NCBI RefSeq assembly: GCF_000970025.1
Contig: NZ_CP009528.1
Span: 3,893,168 to 3,957,167, forward strand
Reading direction: 5' to 3'
DNA: 64,000 nucleotides
Source: Methanosarcina barkeri MS
GTDB lineage: Archaea; Halobacteriota; Methanosarcinia; Methanosarcinales; Methanosarcinaceae
Shown: positions 35,300 through 45,003 of the stretch, piece by piece
Position numbering within the stretch: position 1 is the stretch's first letter
Layout of the letters: each line of letters begins with the position of its first letter
Made by a program: the position numbers and the translations under genes
The notes under the pieces: generated by a model
What the model saw: the letters and a program-made list of their open reading frames with translations, nothing else
Database searches by the model: none
What the model was told of the DNA's origin: nothing

Positions 35300-36750
35300 C
35301 ATTGGTCATCGGTTAAGGATTTATTTCCTTCTTCTGTTACTCTTTTTGAATCCAATTTTTCATTTATTACTCAAACCATTCATCTCTAAACCTTTCTCTG
35401 TTTACATGAGGATCTAATGCTTGACTTTCATATACACTCATTATCGTTTCAAAAGTTCTTTGAATTCCACATCTATGCAGAATTACTGTCAATAAATCTG
35501 ATGCATTCTCTGCAAATATTGTACTCCAACGTAACTGCGTATATCTAGCCATTTTTTCAGGATGAGTTGTTGATTTTCTTACAAGAGAATATATTCTTCT
35601 GCTAACGATTAGTGTCAATATTGCTGTCCAGATTAGAGCTTCAATTACCTGCACATTCTTTGTTTCAAGAACGTCCAGCGAGTATTTGCTTTTCAATTCC
35701 TTAAACAACAGTTCTATGTCCCATCTTGCCTCATATAAGTTTGCAATGTCTTTTGCATTCAAAATATCTTTCTGAATATTTGTGATGTAAATGTGGTATT
35801 TTTCATCCTCATCGTTATATACGGCAACAAGACGTACATTTATCTCGTCCTGTTTTTGCTTGCCTTTATACTCTCTTCTTTTGAATTCTATTTTTACAAC
35901 TGCATCAATATCTTTTCCAGAAAGTTGCTTAATACATTCACTAACAGGTTTTCCAGCGAACTCTTTGCTTTTTGTCTTAGAAAGTCCCTCTTCAATAGAA
36001 ACAAGAATAGGGTCTATATTCTTCCTAATCCTTGAGACAAAATATCCCCCATTTTCTTCAACTCTTGCAACATTTGAGTTTTGTAGAACCAAGATCAACA
36101 AGGAGAATACGGTCTTTGATCCAGGGACCTATTTTTAATGTCTTTATTTCAGCTGTTTTTTCAGAGTACAGAGCAACGGTTCTAGGTCCGTTAGCAACTG
36201 CACTTACCATAACTCCAACTTTTACTCCTGCAGCTACTGTTCTTGATCTTGCTGCAGGAAACTTGTCTGCTAACGAGGAATGGAGACGAACAATTGTGCT
36301 GTCCTGAATGACAACATCTTGGAAGGTTTCGAGTTTCTTGCTAAGTTTCCTACCAGGTTCTTTTGCAAGCTCTCCCATGCCATGAATTACACACTGGTGA
36401 AGAAACTCAACAAGTTCTGGAGTGAAACGATAGTACCAGCTGCTATCGCTTATGGTTTTTTGTGACTCAGTTTCATATTCGCGTTTCAAACTGGCAAGTG
36501 TACGCTGTAAGCGTACACCAAAACTGAGAGTTAAAACCCAAAAGATAATGACAGGGTCAATTTTACGTTCACGTACTATAAGACCAGTTTCTTTGGCAGT
36601 TTGCCTTAACCACTCTTCGGGAAACATTTCCCGAAGAGAGTCTTCAAGAGTAAGTGGGGGACAAGGAGACATAGATACAGAGATATTTATATTACTAATA
36701 TAAAAAACACATACAAGAGAGGGAATTTAATGCTTAACCGATGACGCATG
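35300..36750 (-). mobile_element. IS4-family insertion sequence, 1451 bp, 10-bp target duplication
   Basis: The ends are imperfect 29-bp inverted repeats sharing GTCATCGGTTAAG (35305-35317; inverse at 36733-36745). They are flanked exactly by the direct repeat cataaaaatc at 35290-35299 and 36751-36760, a duplication length normal for IS4. The transposase gene inside is frameshifted, so the copy is probably immobile unless helped in trans. A C-terminal relic of the same transposase type is at 17449-17690. Confidence 0.9.
35367..36672 (-). pseudogene. IS4-family DDE transposase, frameshifted
   Basis: The product is split over two frames. The first part (from ATG 36670-36672) starts SPCPPLTLEDSLREMFPEEWL and contains the first catalytic Asp in VVIQDSTIVRLHSSL and the second in RILLVDLG. 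It then goes out of frame at about 36090-36100. The second part, to TGA-side stop 35367, carries the Y-R-E-K signature YEARWDIELLFKELK and the C-terminus RFRDEWFE. Together they make a normal length of about 430 residues. The junction (ggttctacaaaactc) has no clear slippery heptamer, so mutation is likelier than programmed frameshifting. Confidence 0.88.
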
Positions 36751-36840
36751 CATAAAAATCTAATAAATCCACGTTTGATTGAAAATCGATAGCAGTAAAA
36801 ATATGAATCTACGAAAATTTACTGCGGAAAGTGGGTACAA

Positions 36841-37515
36841 CCTAATACTTTAAACAAAGTGTTAGATTTTTAAGGCACCGTCGCGAATTTGCTGTAAATT
36901 CAAAGCTAAGTTTTCGTATACTGTGTGGATTTTTATTTTCCTGATATGGAATTTTTTACTCAATAACCTATTGAAATTTTTGATTTTACAGAAATATCGG
37001 CACACTGCCTGCTCTATAATGGCTTAAAACGGCTTAGAATCAAAGGTATTGCAACTACACAAAGAGTGAAGATTGAAGTGTATCAACGGAACCTGCTAGA
37101 TCATAATTTTTAGTGTAGCAGTTGATATGCTCTCGTGTATCTGCATTTCGTGCATAATTTTTTATATAATTTGTGATATATTTTTTGATGTAACTTCATC
37201 TCGTCTATAGTTGGTTTAATTGTCGTTCGTATCTGTTGTGCATGAGATATCGCATTACGATATTCCTGGAGCATGCATCTGGTTTAGCTATCTGATAGCT
37301 GAACATAGAGCTGAGCACAAAGGAGGTTGATACGCATTGACTACAGTAATTAGTCCTGTGGATCTCTGGTTTATCCTGAGTTTCATTGTCGCTTTCACCA
37401 GGAAGTGATAAGCTATGAGATTAGATTAGAAGAAGTTACATCACCTAGTCTAAGTATAATAATAAAGAAATAGATAAAGGAAATTATCTGTAATATAAAA
37501 TCAGGAGTGCAAATA
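36841..37515. other. Long intergenic region with a possible gene relic
   Basis: No full gene. A plus-strand frame at about 36968-37113 ends EISAHCLLYNGLKRLRIKGIATTQRVKIEVYQRNLLDHNF-stop without a start codon and may be the tail of a lost gene. The remainder is AT-rich. A ribosome site aggag (37503-37507) belongs to the lipoprotein gene. Confidence 0.4.
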
Positions 37516-37989
37516 GTGAATAGAAAAGTTACATTACTTCTGATTATAGCGGCAGTAATATTTGTTTCTGGTTGCGGAAGCACAAAAAATGATGAAGACC
37601 AAGCATGGTTGCGTTCTACTAAATTAGATATGGAGATGATGAGGCTAGACAAGCTTGATATGTTAAATGATCAAGAAATGCATTTAGATAATTTAAATGC
37701 TTGCGATAAAGTCGTAAAAGACGCACAGACTGCGTTACGAAATAATCATATGTATGATCCTACGTCTTCGAAATTTCAAAAGGCGCAAAATGAATGGGAT
37801 ATAATTTTAAATGATTATATCAGTGCAGCAGAATTTAGATATGTAGCAGTACAGAAATGGAATTTAGATATGTCACAAGATTCCTCTGTGTATGACGCTA
37901 TGTATGAAGCTAAAAATAATTCAAATAACAAACTGTTAGATGCACAAGATCATTATTATAGATTAGACAATTACATACGTGGTGAGTAA
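37516..37989 (+). CDS. Lipoprotein, paralogue of the 16.8-kb secreted protein
   Basis: A 157-residue exported lipoprotein. GTG 37516 is 8 bases after aggag and gives MNRKVTLLLIIAAVIFVSGCGS, a textbook lipobox with Cys at about residue 20. The mature part is helical and highly charged, with SSKFQKAQNEWDIILNDYISAAEF matching the secreted protein at 16798-17310. An earlier GTG at 37507 overlaps the ribosome site and is unlikely. Function unknown; the family is probably confined to Methanosarcina or close relatives. Confidence 0.75.
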   Translation: MNRKVTLLLIIAAVIFVSGCGSTKNDEDQAWLRSTKLDMEMMRLDKLDMLNDQEMHLDNLNACDKVVKDAQTALRNNHMYDPTSSKFQKAQNEWDIILNDYISAAEFRYVAVQKWNLDMSQDSSVYDAMYEAKNNSNNKLLDAQDHYYRLDNYIRGE

Positions 37990-38212
37990 ATAAGGAGTAA
38001 CAGTAATGCGTAAAGCAAAAGTATTTTCAATGGTAGTGTGTTGATTTTCTGTGAAATCACAATTCCCAAGAAGTTAGTAGTTTGAATATTCAATGTTGAA
38101 AGATGGAATTATACTCAGTACACAAAAAATTAACTTTGGATTCACAGGAATTCTCGACACCCTCGTAGATATTAGATACGTAGATTATGTTCCCTCACCT
38201 AAAAATTACAAA

Positions 38213-39052
38213 TTATGTTAAGCTCTGAATATATTCGCCAAAATCAGGTATTTTTTCAATTTTAACTGTATCTCTGTCTGAAGTTTCTATCGATTTATAT
38301 AATTCTATAGTAGTCTCATAATTTTTTTGTATAGTTTTGTAGACTAATTCCGCATTTTTACGGGTTATCCTCGAACCAAAAATGATTCCTTTTAGATCAC
38401 TTTCAAAATAATTAAGTATATCATTTTCAAGTACGTCCCTGCTATAGATTATTCTGCATTCCTCTTCGAATATATAATCGATTTTTTTTGTACGTCCACG
38501 CTCAGATGCTTGGGTGTGTCTATAACTATTTGACATATCTATTGCATCTGGATCATTAAATGAAGGCACGTATATTACTTCATAAAGTGGACATATTACT
38601 CCCTGCTGCGTAAATATATGCTTATTGTAGTCTCTTGCATTCGTTTCCTCAGTATACTGAAAACAAAGGCAAATACCTTGGTGATTATCAGCATGTTTCT
38701 CCCACATTTTACGACTATTACATGTTTTACTAAAACAGCAAACTCTAGGCAATTTTTTTACTTTTTGATAGTAGGTATACATATTCCCTTCTTTTTTAAC
38801 AGTACCATTGTTTACATAATCGTTTAGTATCTCATTTGCTTTAGAAGGATCACACTTCCTCCTCAAAGCAATCAAATCTATAATTTTTTCTTCCGTCATA
38901 GTCTCATATATCATGATATTGAAATCAGCACTATCTTCAAATGCAGCTGGATCACTAAAATATAATTGTTTACGAGACAAGTTATCTATGGTGTGATTAT
39001 CATCGTGTTTCAAAATATGCTTGTACTGAAAAACTAAATTTTTATTTGTCAT
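38213..39052 (-). CDS. DUF2971-domain protein
   Basis: A cytosolic protein of about 279 residues with the DUF2971 pattern: an N-terminal FQYKHI...LSRKQLYFSDPAAFEDSADFN, then VCCFSKTCNSRKMWEKHADNHQGICLCFQY (the conserved 'cFS...mW.hYa..h.GiclgF' core), and EEECRIIYS...LKGIIFGSRIT at the end. DUF2971 proteins are common in defence islands and beside mobile DNA, but no activity is established. It lies next to an IS and toxin-antitoxin genes, consistent with accessory DNA. The start at ATG 39050-39052 is chosen; a GTG nine bases earlier is possible. Confidence 0.8.
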   Translation of the reverse strand: MTNKNLVFQYKHILKHDDNHTIDNLSRKQLYFSDPAAFEDSADFNIMIYETMTEEKIIDLIALRRKCDPSKANEILNDYVNNGTVKKEGNMYTYYQKVKKLPRVCCFSKTCNSRKMWEKHADNHQGICLCFQYTEETNARDYNKHIFTQQGVICPLYEVIYVPSFNDPDAIDMSNSYRHTQASERGRTKKIDYIFEEECRIIYSRDVLENDILNYFESDLKGIIFGSRITRKNAELVYKTIQKNYETTIELYKSIETSDRDTVKIEKIPDFGEYIQSLT

Positions 39053-39061
39053 ATAAACCAC

Positions 39062-39412
39062 TGAGTAAATACTGTATTTCTAACACAAATACTTTTTAAA
39101 TAAAACAACATTGATTTACTGGAAATACTTAAATGTTTTACTTTGTCTGTTTTACCTATGCTTTTCTGAACTCAGTAATTCTATGGGCTATAGGAATATG
39201 CGAATTTCTGCCGATCAACCTATCAAATGCAAAAATAATGCAAGAAACATATAGGTACTTTTTTCAGCGTCTATTGAAGTTAGTTTTAGTTTAAAATAAA
39301 GATACATAAATTAAAAAACAGTTTCTTAAAAAGATACTATATTTTGATAGTAAAAAGGACTACAAAATCAATTAAAATTCAACAGAAATTTCAATACACT
39401 TTCATTGAAATC
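39062..39412. other. Intergenic, AT-rich
   Basis: No gene is recognised between the DUF2971 gene and the frh terminator. Confidence 0.35.
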
Positions 39413-39480
39413 AAAAACAGGGATGAGAACCAATCATCCCATCCCCGTATTCAGCGTAGCTAACACAATAGCTTCGCTGA
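39413..39480 (-). terminator. frh operon 3' hairpins
   Basis: Just downstream of frhB on its strand lie two hairpins. The first is tcagcgaagct paired with agctacgctga (39451-39480). The second is gggatga/tcatccc (39420-39440), followed by a run of T (tgttttt) in the transcript sense. This is a plausible terminator. Confidence 0.5.
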
Positions 39481-39496
39481 CAAAAAAAGAGGAGTT

Positions 39497-40372
39497 TTAG
39501 GCGTAAGGGTTCCGTAGCCCCTTGTTGATGCCGAAAGTCTTGCGCTCCTCAACTGTTTTCTGGTTCTTGTCGATCTTTTCTTTCGCGAGTTTCCTGAGGA
39601 GATCGAGACCGGGTTTGACTTCCTCAATTGGTTTTGTCTCGAACATGCCGTCTGCAACAGCCTTTGACCAGATCTCGTTTCCGACTTTGGTGCGGATGAA
39701 AACCGTAGACCAGCCGTCTGGGCTTCCGACCGAGCCGGTTGAAATGTCGGCAAGGTTAGAAACATAGTCAAGACAAACATGGCAGCCTGGCTGCTCGTAC
39801 TTGTGGGTTGCCTTGAGTGGAACAGTAGCGACGTTTCCGCGTTCGGTATAGACCCAGAACTTGCCCTTCGTGATCTCCATCTTCTTCACGGAGCCAAGGC
39901 TCTGGTTTGCGTGGTCCTCGACAATGCTCTGCAAGGACTTGTACGAGAAGTTCTCCATGCAGAAAAGCCCCACTGTAAAAGCAACCTTGCCCGGGACATC
40001 TCGCATATTGATAGGATAAAGTTGAGCCTTCCTCACTGCCTGCATCTGGCAGCAAACGCCGGTGACCCCTACCTTATCAAGGCCAAAGGACCGTGTAGCC
40101 TCCTTGAGCCAGGAAATCTGGGGGCTGATGTTGTATCTTGTTCCTCGTGCCTTAAGGATGTCCTCGCGGGTCATCGCGACTACCGGTTTTGGCTGCCAGG
40201 GTTTGTCGCCCTCGCCTGCCACAATAGTTCCGTCGATGAACCCTTCTTCAAGGGCATAGACCATGAGAGCGGTGGCGATTCCGCCGTCCTGAGCTTTCTT
40301 GAGGATCTCCTTGTCCGTGCTCCGCGCCGAAACGCATGTCACGTATTTGCCGAGATACGGATCTTCAATCAT
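39497..40372 (-). CDS. frhB: Coenzyme F420-reducing hydrogenase, beta subunit
   Basis: FrhB carries FAD and a [4Fe-4S] cluster and is the site where coenzyme F420 is reduced. The start MIEDPYLGKYVTCVSARS (ATG 40370-40372) overlaps the frhG stop by 8 bases (ATGATTGA), implying coupling; longer upstream starts are inside frhG. Visible features are AQDGGIATALMVYALEEG, KARGTRYNISP, GVTGVCCQMQAVRKAQLYP (Cys pair), GLFCMENFSY, and CHVCLDYVSNLADISTGSVGS. At 291 residues the length is right. It is the last gene of frhADGB, followed by hairpins. A short relic of an frhB tail lies at 31.1 kb. Confidence 0.96.
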   Translation of the reverse strand: MIEDPYLGKYVTCVSARSTDKEILKKAQDGGIATALMVYALEEGFIDGTIVAGEGDKPWQPKPVVAMTREDILKARGTRYNISPQISWLKEATRSFGLDKVGVTGVCCQMQAVRKAQLYPINMRDVPGKVAFTVGLFCMENFSYKSLQSIVEDHANQSLGSVKKMEITKGKFWVYTERGNVATVPLKATHKYEQPGCHVCLDYVSNLADISTGSVGSPDGWSTVFIRTKVGNEIWSKAVADGMFETKPIEEVKPGLDLLRKLAKEKIDKNQKTVEERKTFGINKGLRNPYA

Positions 40373-41192
40373 CACTCTCACCATCCTTAAGCGCTTTAGC
40401 AATTATCTCGCTGATGTTCTCAAATTCAGAAATCACGTCTAAATTGAAGAAAGACCTCGGGCAGGCGCCGTAGCAGGAGCCGCACTTAATGCATAGGTCA
40501 CGTTCACCCTGTGGTTTCCCGAACTCAAGAGTAATCGCATGCACTGGACAGGATGCAGCGCAAGTGCCACAGCCCATGCAGAGGCCCTGGTTGATCACAT
40601 CGTACATAAGGTCGCAGAAACATCCGGAAGTGCCGCGCTTCGCAAGGTCCATGAGGGGCTTTAAGTACTTGCCTGCAAGCTCCTTCTGTTCCTCGTTCCC
40701 TTCAAGGAGCAGGTACGCCATGACAGCGACGTTCCTTATAAGCTCCGGGCTCGGGGGGCATCCTGGGATGTAAACATCCACGTCGATGAGATCTCCTATT
40801 GGGAGATAAGACTCGTGCTGTGGCTGGTTGTGCTGCCCGCCGCGGCTGAACCTGGTGATATTCCCGTAGCATGCGCAGGAACCGAGAGCCACCACGATCT
40901 TGGACTTCTTCCGCGTCTCTTTTATGTCCTCTACTGATTCATGGTCCTGGAGGCAGACCGATCCCTCAACGAGCGCCACGTCCATCTCCGGGATATGCCG
41001 GACGTCAGCAAGAGTGAGACAGTATACGAGGTCGGCATAGTCGTCCAGGATCTTGATGAGTCCTAAGTTGTTGTCGGCCAGAGACACAAGGCAGCCGGTA
41101 CAGCCGCTCATGTGTACATGACCGATCTTAATCTTATTTGTCACTGGTTTTTTCTCCTTTGTAGCTTCCGCCTTGTTCTCCATCACAACCAT
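40365..41192 (-). CDS. frhG: Coenzyme F420-reducing hydrogenase, gamma (small) subunit
   Basis: FrhG is the iron-sulfur electron-transfer subunit. Proximal-cluster ligands are in GHVHMSGCTGCLVSLAD, GSCACYGN and VDVYIPGCPPSPE. The C-terminal part holds two ferredoxin [4Fe-4S] motifs, CMGCGTCAASCP and CIKCGSCYGACP. The frame is open much further upstream (to 41414), but that would lie within frhD. ATG 41190-41192 (MVVMENKAEATKEKK) follows gggag by 6 bases and gives 275 residues, a normal size. Electrons pass from the NiFe site in FrhA through FrhG to FrhB. Confidence 0.95.
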   Translation of the reverse strand: MVVMENKAEATKEKKPVTNKIKIGHVHMSGCTGCLVSLADNNLGLIKILDDYADLVYCLTLADVRHIPEMDVALVEGSVCLQDHESVEDIKETRKKSKIVVALGSCACYGNITRFSRGGQHNQPQHESYLPIGDLIDVDVYIPGCPPSPELIRNVAVMAYLLLEGNEEQKELAGKYLKPLMDLAKRGTSGCFCDLMYDVINQGLCMGCGTCAASCPVHAITLEFGKPQGERDLCIKCGSCYGACPRSFFNLDVISEFENISEIIAKALKDGESDD

Positions 41193-41227
41193 AAAGGGCT
41201 CCCTTGCCCATGGTTTTCTCGATGAAG

Positions 41228-41707
41228 TTAAGCAGTCCCATAGTTCACTCCGATTTCCTTTAGTATCTCGGATACAGCGTCTGGAATGGCTCTCTGTACC
41301 TCGTCTGTAATCCCGATGACCATCTCGGGAGAAGAAACGTATTTCTTCTGGCATGCAAGGACACGGACCCGGATATCGTCCTTGATGTACTGGAGCGGCT
41401 CGGTCAGGTCCCATGAGTGGGCGTCCCGGTAACTCCCCACAGGAAGCTCGTCAACAGAGAGCCACCTGAGCTCGCCGGGTTCCCCACCAAAGTCCGCAAT
41501 GTCCACAATGATAAGAGTCTTTGTGGACTCAGGGTTGAGAAGAGTAAAAACAAAATGTGGACCTCCAAGCCCTGCGTCAACAACCGTGACGTTCTCTGGA
41601 AGTTCGAGATCCTTGAGTTTTTCCACAACTGCAGGTCCGAACCCATCATCCGCAAAGAGCGGGTTGCCGCAGCCTGCCACCACGATCTCGGAGTACAGCG
41701 ATTCCAT
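41228..41707 (-). CDS. frhD: F420-hydrogenase maturation endopeptidase
   Basis: FrhD is the HycI/HyaD-type protease that trims the C-terminal tail of FrhA after nickel insertion. The family motif GCGNPLFADDGFGPAVVEKL is near the N-terminus, with the metal-binding acidic residue in it, followed by VTVVDAGLGGPHFVF. The start ATG 41705-41707 (MESLYSEIVVAGCGNP) lies 5 bases after the frhA stop with aaggt ahead; an upstream ATG would extend into frhA. The 159-residue length is normal. Its substrate FrhA, encoded just upstream, ends with a cleavable tail. Confidence 0.94.
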   Translation of the reverse strand: MESLYSEIVVAGCGNPLFADDGFGPAVVEKLKDLELPENVTVVDAGLGGPHFVFTLLNPESTKTLIIVDIADFGGEPGELRWLSVDELPVGSYRDAHSWDLTEPLQYIKDDIRVRVLACQKKYVSSPEMVIGITDEVQRAIPDAVSEILKEIGVNYGTA

Positions 41708-41712
41708 TACCT

Positions 41713-43083
41713 TCACCACTGCATGAGCTTCTGGGCGACTATTTTTTCCTTCTCGTTCACCACGATCATGTGGGTTGCACACGAAACGCACGGGTCATAA
41801 GCCCGAACGACCATTTCGGCAATCTGCCAGGGCGCTCCAGTCAGAGCACGGCTACAGGTAGGGAAGTTCCAGGTAGTGGGCACAAGCATGTCATACCACC
41901 GCACCTTTCCGTCCTTCACCCGTGCAAGATGGATATTGCTCCCACGCGGAGCCTCGTTCGCAGCCCAGCCCATGGACCCATCTCCCTGAGGGATATGATC
42001 GGCAAGGACCTTACCCGAGGTATTCAGGTTGTCAAGGCAGTTGAGGATGGTGTAGCAGCAGTCTGGGTATTCCATCTGCCTGGCGATGTGCTGGGCAAAA
42101 GTGCCCTTCTCATCGAAGTTCTTGAATGTAGCAAGCCTTGCCCTCGGACCAACCTCAACAGGCTGTCCGTCGTAGGTCGGGACACCTGTGCAAGACTCCA
42201 TCTGGGGGTTGGCTTTGGTGCCGACCTTCGTGGTGCCTCCGATCGGATAGCTTGGATCCTCAAGATCAATTGTTACCTCACCCATATACCAGTCCCATGG
42301 ACGGGTTTCTTTCCAACGAGTGAAATCCCATGTGGGATTATCATCCAGACTGGATGACCCGTACATCGGGGCTGTGGCCATAACTCCCTGGTTATGGTAC
42401 CCGAGTTTCTTAGGCAGTGGGATCTGCTTGCCTCCAACTTCGACAAACTCCCGGTTCTGCATGTTCCTGATAACATCAAGCATGAATTCCATCTGCTCGT
42501 GAACAAGGACAAGACATTCTTTCGCCAAATCGGCCATTTTCTGCTTTGCCCTGGGACTCACATTGTGGTACATTCCGCCGATCCTCGGATTGGATGGATG
42601 GATCGCCTCGCCACCTGCGATGGCTGCAATTGTCTGTGCAATCTCGCGGATGCGGACAATTCTTGCCATAACGCTCCTGGCAGGCTGCTCGTTGGCGAAC
42701 AGGTTAAACTTCTTTTCCGTCCCAGGAATATAAAAGTCCGGGAGGATCAGGATGTTGTGCAGAGCATGGCTGTGGATACGGTTCGCGGCATGGAGAATGA
42801 TCCGCAGGAGCTTTGCGTCCGTGGGGATCTCGCAGCCAATCGAAGCCTCCATAGCCTCGGTGCTTGCCAGTGTGTGGGCAATAGGACAGATACCGCAAAC
42901 CCTAGAAGCAATCTTCGGGACCTGTTCCATTGTCTTACCTATAGCGAGCTTTTCAATACCCCTTACAGGGGTGATAGAAAGCCAGTCTCCTCGCTCAACA
43001 ATACCCTGGTCATCTACCTTCAGGGTGAGCTTGGAGTGGCCTTCAAGTCTTGTGGTTGGAGAGATTTCTACAACTTTCGTCAA
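41713..43083 (-). CDS. frhA: Coenzyme F420-reducing hydrogenase, alpha (NiFe large) subunit
   Basis: FrhA binds the NiFe active site that oxidises H2 to reduce F420. Both Cys pairs are present: RVCGICPIAHT (about residues 62-72) and DPCVSCATHM near the C-terminus. Both C-terminal metal ligands are Cys, so this is the standard non-selenocysteine form. The tail after the final His (MIVVNEKEKIVAQKLMQW) is the piece FrhD would remove. At 456 residues it is full length. It is first in the frhADGB operon, with a leader of over 100 bases. Reduced F420 feeds CO2 reduction and F420H2-dependent steps. Confidence 0.96.
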   Translation of the reverse strand: MTKVVEISPTTRLEGHSKLTLKVDDQGIVERGDWLSITPVRGIEKLAIGKTMEQVPKIASRVCGICPIAHTLASTEAMEASIGCEIPTDAKLLRIILHAANRIHSHALHNILILPDFYIPGTEKKFNLFANEQPARSVMARIVRIREIAQTIAAIAGGEAIHPSNPRIGGMYHNVSPRAKQKMADLAKECLVLVHEQMEFMLDVIRNMQNREFVEVGGKQIPLPKKLGYHNQGVMATAPMYGSSSLDDNPTWDFTRWKETRPWDWYMGEVTIDLEDPSYPIGGTTKVGTKANPQMESCTGVPTYDGQPVEVGPRARLATFKNFDEKGTFAQHIARQMEYPDCCYTILNCLDNLNTSGKVLADHIPQGDGSMGWAANEAPRGSNIHLARVKDGKVRWYDMLVPTTWNFPTCSRALTGAPWQIAEMVVRAYDPCVSCATHMIVVNEKEKIVAQKLMQW

Positions 43084-44434
43084 TGGTATGCCTCGTTTTA
43101 GATTCGTTGTTATTTAGGCTGTACCGTGGTTAAGGCACTCTCTGTGCGATAATTCTAAGAAAGTTACTCGTACATGAAGTACGTTAACATCTTGATTTCT
43201 CCAGCGCGTAGTACCTCAGTATATTAAATATTTAATTTATAACGATAAATGGTTGAAAACGCGATATTACATAAATCCTTCTATCAATATAAAGAAGGTT
43301 AATAAAATAATAAGCATATTTATTCCAATCTATAAATCGAGTTTTATATTAAGTCAATTCTTTTCTATGACAAAGAAAACATTGAAATTAAAAGAATATT
43401 AGACACATAAATATGTGCAAAGATCACTTATTGCAGTTTATACTTTGCCCAATCATAAGGTCATTGAAGAACTAGAAACAAAAAGTGGCATATATTTTGG
43501 GAGCTGCGTCTTTATAGATTTGAAAAATTCACCACTACTTTTTAGCCCTGATCTTCGTATCATTTTATCAATTTGAAAGGTTTTTTTGTTTTCAGAGTAT
43601 AAATGGTCTTGTACCGATCGTTAGTTTTATGTAGTTTGTTTTAGTTGCAGCAATACTATTTGTATTATGTGATATAGTGAATTGGCAGCAAACTCCCTTT
43701 TGAAAATGGAAGTTTTTTGATTCAAGAACCTTTAATGTAGTTATTTTCGGAGTACTCTCTAGATCAAGCCAGATACGATATAGCTAAATTTAAAATTTTG
43801 AAGACATTCATGGAAAAAGCTCCAAAAATACTTTTGAGATATCTGAGGAAACAGATACAAAGCAATATAATACTGTAAGGTGTTTGTTCTGGTATCAGAG
43901 GACAGTCTTACCTAAGCAGAGATTTCTTTAAACTAGTGAGACGTATTTTAATTCCTCTATGTCCCATCAACAGACCAGGTTTGGCTCCCTGTTTAGCTTC
44001 CAGAATAAGTTCATCAGGCGCTTATCCATGAATTCGCAAAATGCTTTTATAGCTTGAAAGTAATTACGCTGAATGTTCGCACTTGCGTCAATTGACAAAA
44101 GTTAACTCAATACAATTAGATCGTTTTTCAGTTTGAAATTTTTCATACTATATTTCACCTGATCGATTGTATATGAATGCCTGAACACAGTAATTGATAA
44201 ATATATCAACCTCCTTCCAGTTAAAACTAAAAATCACATTTACCGGCTTATCGGGCCTGAAAGCCCAAACCACAAGAGTCCATAAATCCAGCTACAAGGA
44301 TAAGAAAGGACCTCTCGAAAGAGAATGAGTTACCTCGTTTCGGGAAAAAGTAGATTTCTGGCAGCCAGGGGAGTAGAATCGGCACTATCTCTCAGGACCT
44401 GCAAAGACAACCTAATTTAGAAAAGGTGGCATGC
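43084..44434. other. 1.35-kb divergent intergenic region between frhA and the eS19 operon
   Basis: No intact gene in this long stretch. The left part carries the frh promoter and leader. On the minus strand of about 43912-44035 a frame without a start reads PDELILEAKQGAKPGLLMG then HRGIKIRLTSLKKSLLR-stop, perhaps a gene relic. The right end carries the eS19 promoter and the ribosome site aaaggtgg. Confidence 0.45.
43154..43245 (-). promoter_or_regulatory. frh promoter (TATA-like) and leader hairpin
   Basis: Reading on the frh strand, ttataaattaaatatttaat (43225-43244) is a strong archaeal TATA-box candidate, placing the start of transcription roughly 110-120 bases before frhA. In the leader, cgtacttcatgtacg (43160-43174) is a short perfect hairpin flanked by further pairing bases (gttaa/gagtaac). 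It could be a regulator site or a structured 5' leader. Confidence 0.4.
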
Positions 44435-44884
44435 ATGACAACAGTGTTTGATGTCCCTGCAATGGAACTCATCGAGAAGGTTGCAGGCATACTTAAAGAA
44501 AATGAAAATGTCGTTCCCCCTGAGTGGGCAAAGAACGTAAAGACCGGAGTTCACAAAGAACTCCCTCCAAACAACGATGACTGGTGGTATATCAGAACCG
44601 CAGCGATCCTGAGGAAAATCTATACTGACGGGCCTGTAGGAATTGAAAGGCTCAGATCAATATACGGTGGAAGGAAAGACAACGGATCACAGCCATACCA
44701 CAAAGCAAAAGGCAGCGGTTCGATTGCCAGAAAGGCAGTACAGCAGCTTGAAGCTGCAGGTTACCTGCAAAAAGTAAAGGATGGAAGAACAGTATCTGCA
44801 AAGGGACGCTCTATGCTTGATAATGCAGCCAATGAGCTCAAGCAGGAACTTCTTGAGAAGATCCCTGAACTTGCAAAATACTGA
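44435..44884 (+). CDS. rps19e: Ribosomal protein eS19
   Basis: A 30S subunit protein shared by archaea and eukaryotes, required for small-subunit maturation. Recognisable segments are [37 protein letters not shown] (the conserved core) and [48 protein letters not shown] 44435 follows aaaggtgg and gives 149 residues, the usual size; a GTG nine bases earlier overlaps the ribosome site. It is the first gene of a conserved archaeal translation cluster that continues to ftsY. Confidence 0.96.
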   Translation: MTTVFDVPAMELIEKVAGILKENENVVPPEWAKNVKTGVHKELPPNNDDWWYIRTAAILRKIYTDGPVGIERLRSIYGGRKDNGSQPYHKAKGSGSIARKAVQQLEAAGYLQKVKDGRTVSAKGRSMLDNAANELKQELLEKIPELAKY

Positions 44885-45003
44885 GAAAAATTCCATCCGA
44901 AGGGGACCTGACAAATCCATAGGATTCCCTTTCAAATATTATTAATCTTAACCCAGATATTATTAATCTTAATCTAGATTGCTCCGGAAAACCGGTTTTT
45001 TAG

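Larger units (their letters stand above)
35134..36835. mobile_element. Older MITE split by the IS4-family element
   Basis: About 50-bp imperfect inverted repeats lie at 35134-35185 and about 36783-36835 (core CCGCAGTA near the ends). They are flanked by a 5-bp duplication tacaa at 35129-35133 and 36836-36840. The IS at 35300-36750 sits inside. Removing the IS and one copy of its target duplication leaves an element of about 241 bp. Confidence 0.75.

Noticed and set aside
36058-36101. Programmed ribosomal frameshift in the IS4 transposase
   Set aside because: No convincing slippery heptamer or downstream structure was seen; IS4 elements normally have a single frame, so a mutation is likelier.
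41714-43117. Long plus-strand frames across frhA and frhG
   Set aside because: They are shadows caused by codon bias of the highly conserved hydrogenase genes on the minus strand.
44240-44340. Possible tRNA or small RNA upstream of rps19e
   Set aside because: A short GC-rich hairpin (gggc/gccc) is present, but no cloverleaf or T-loop motif could be built.
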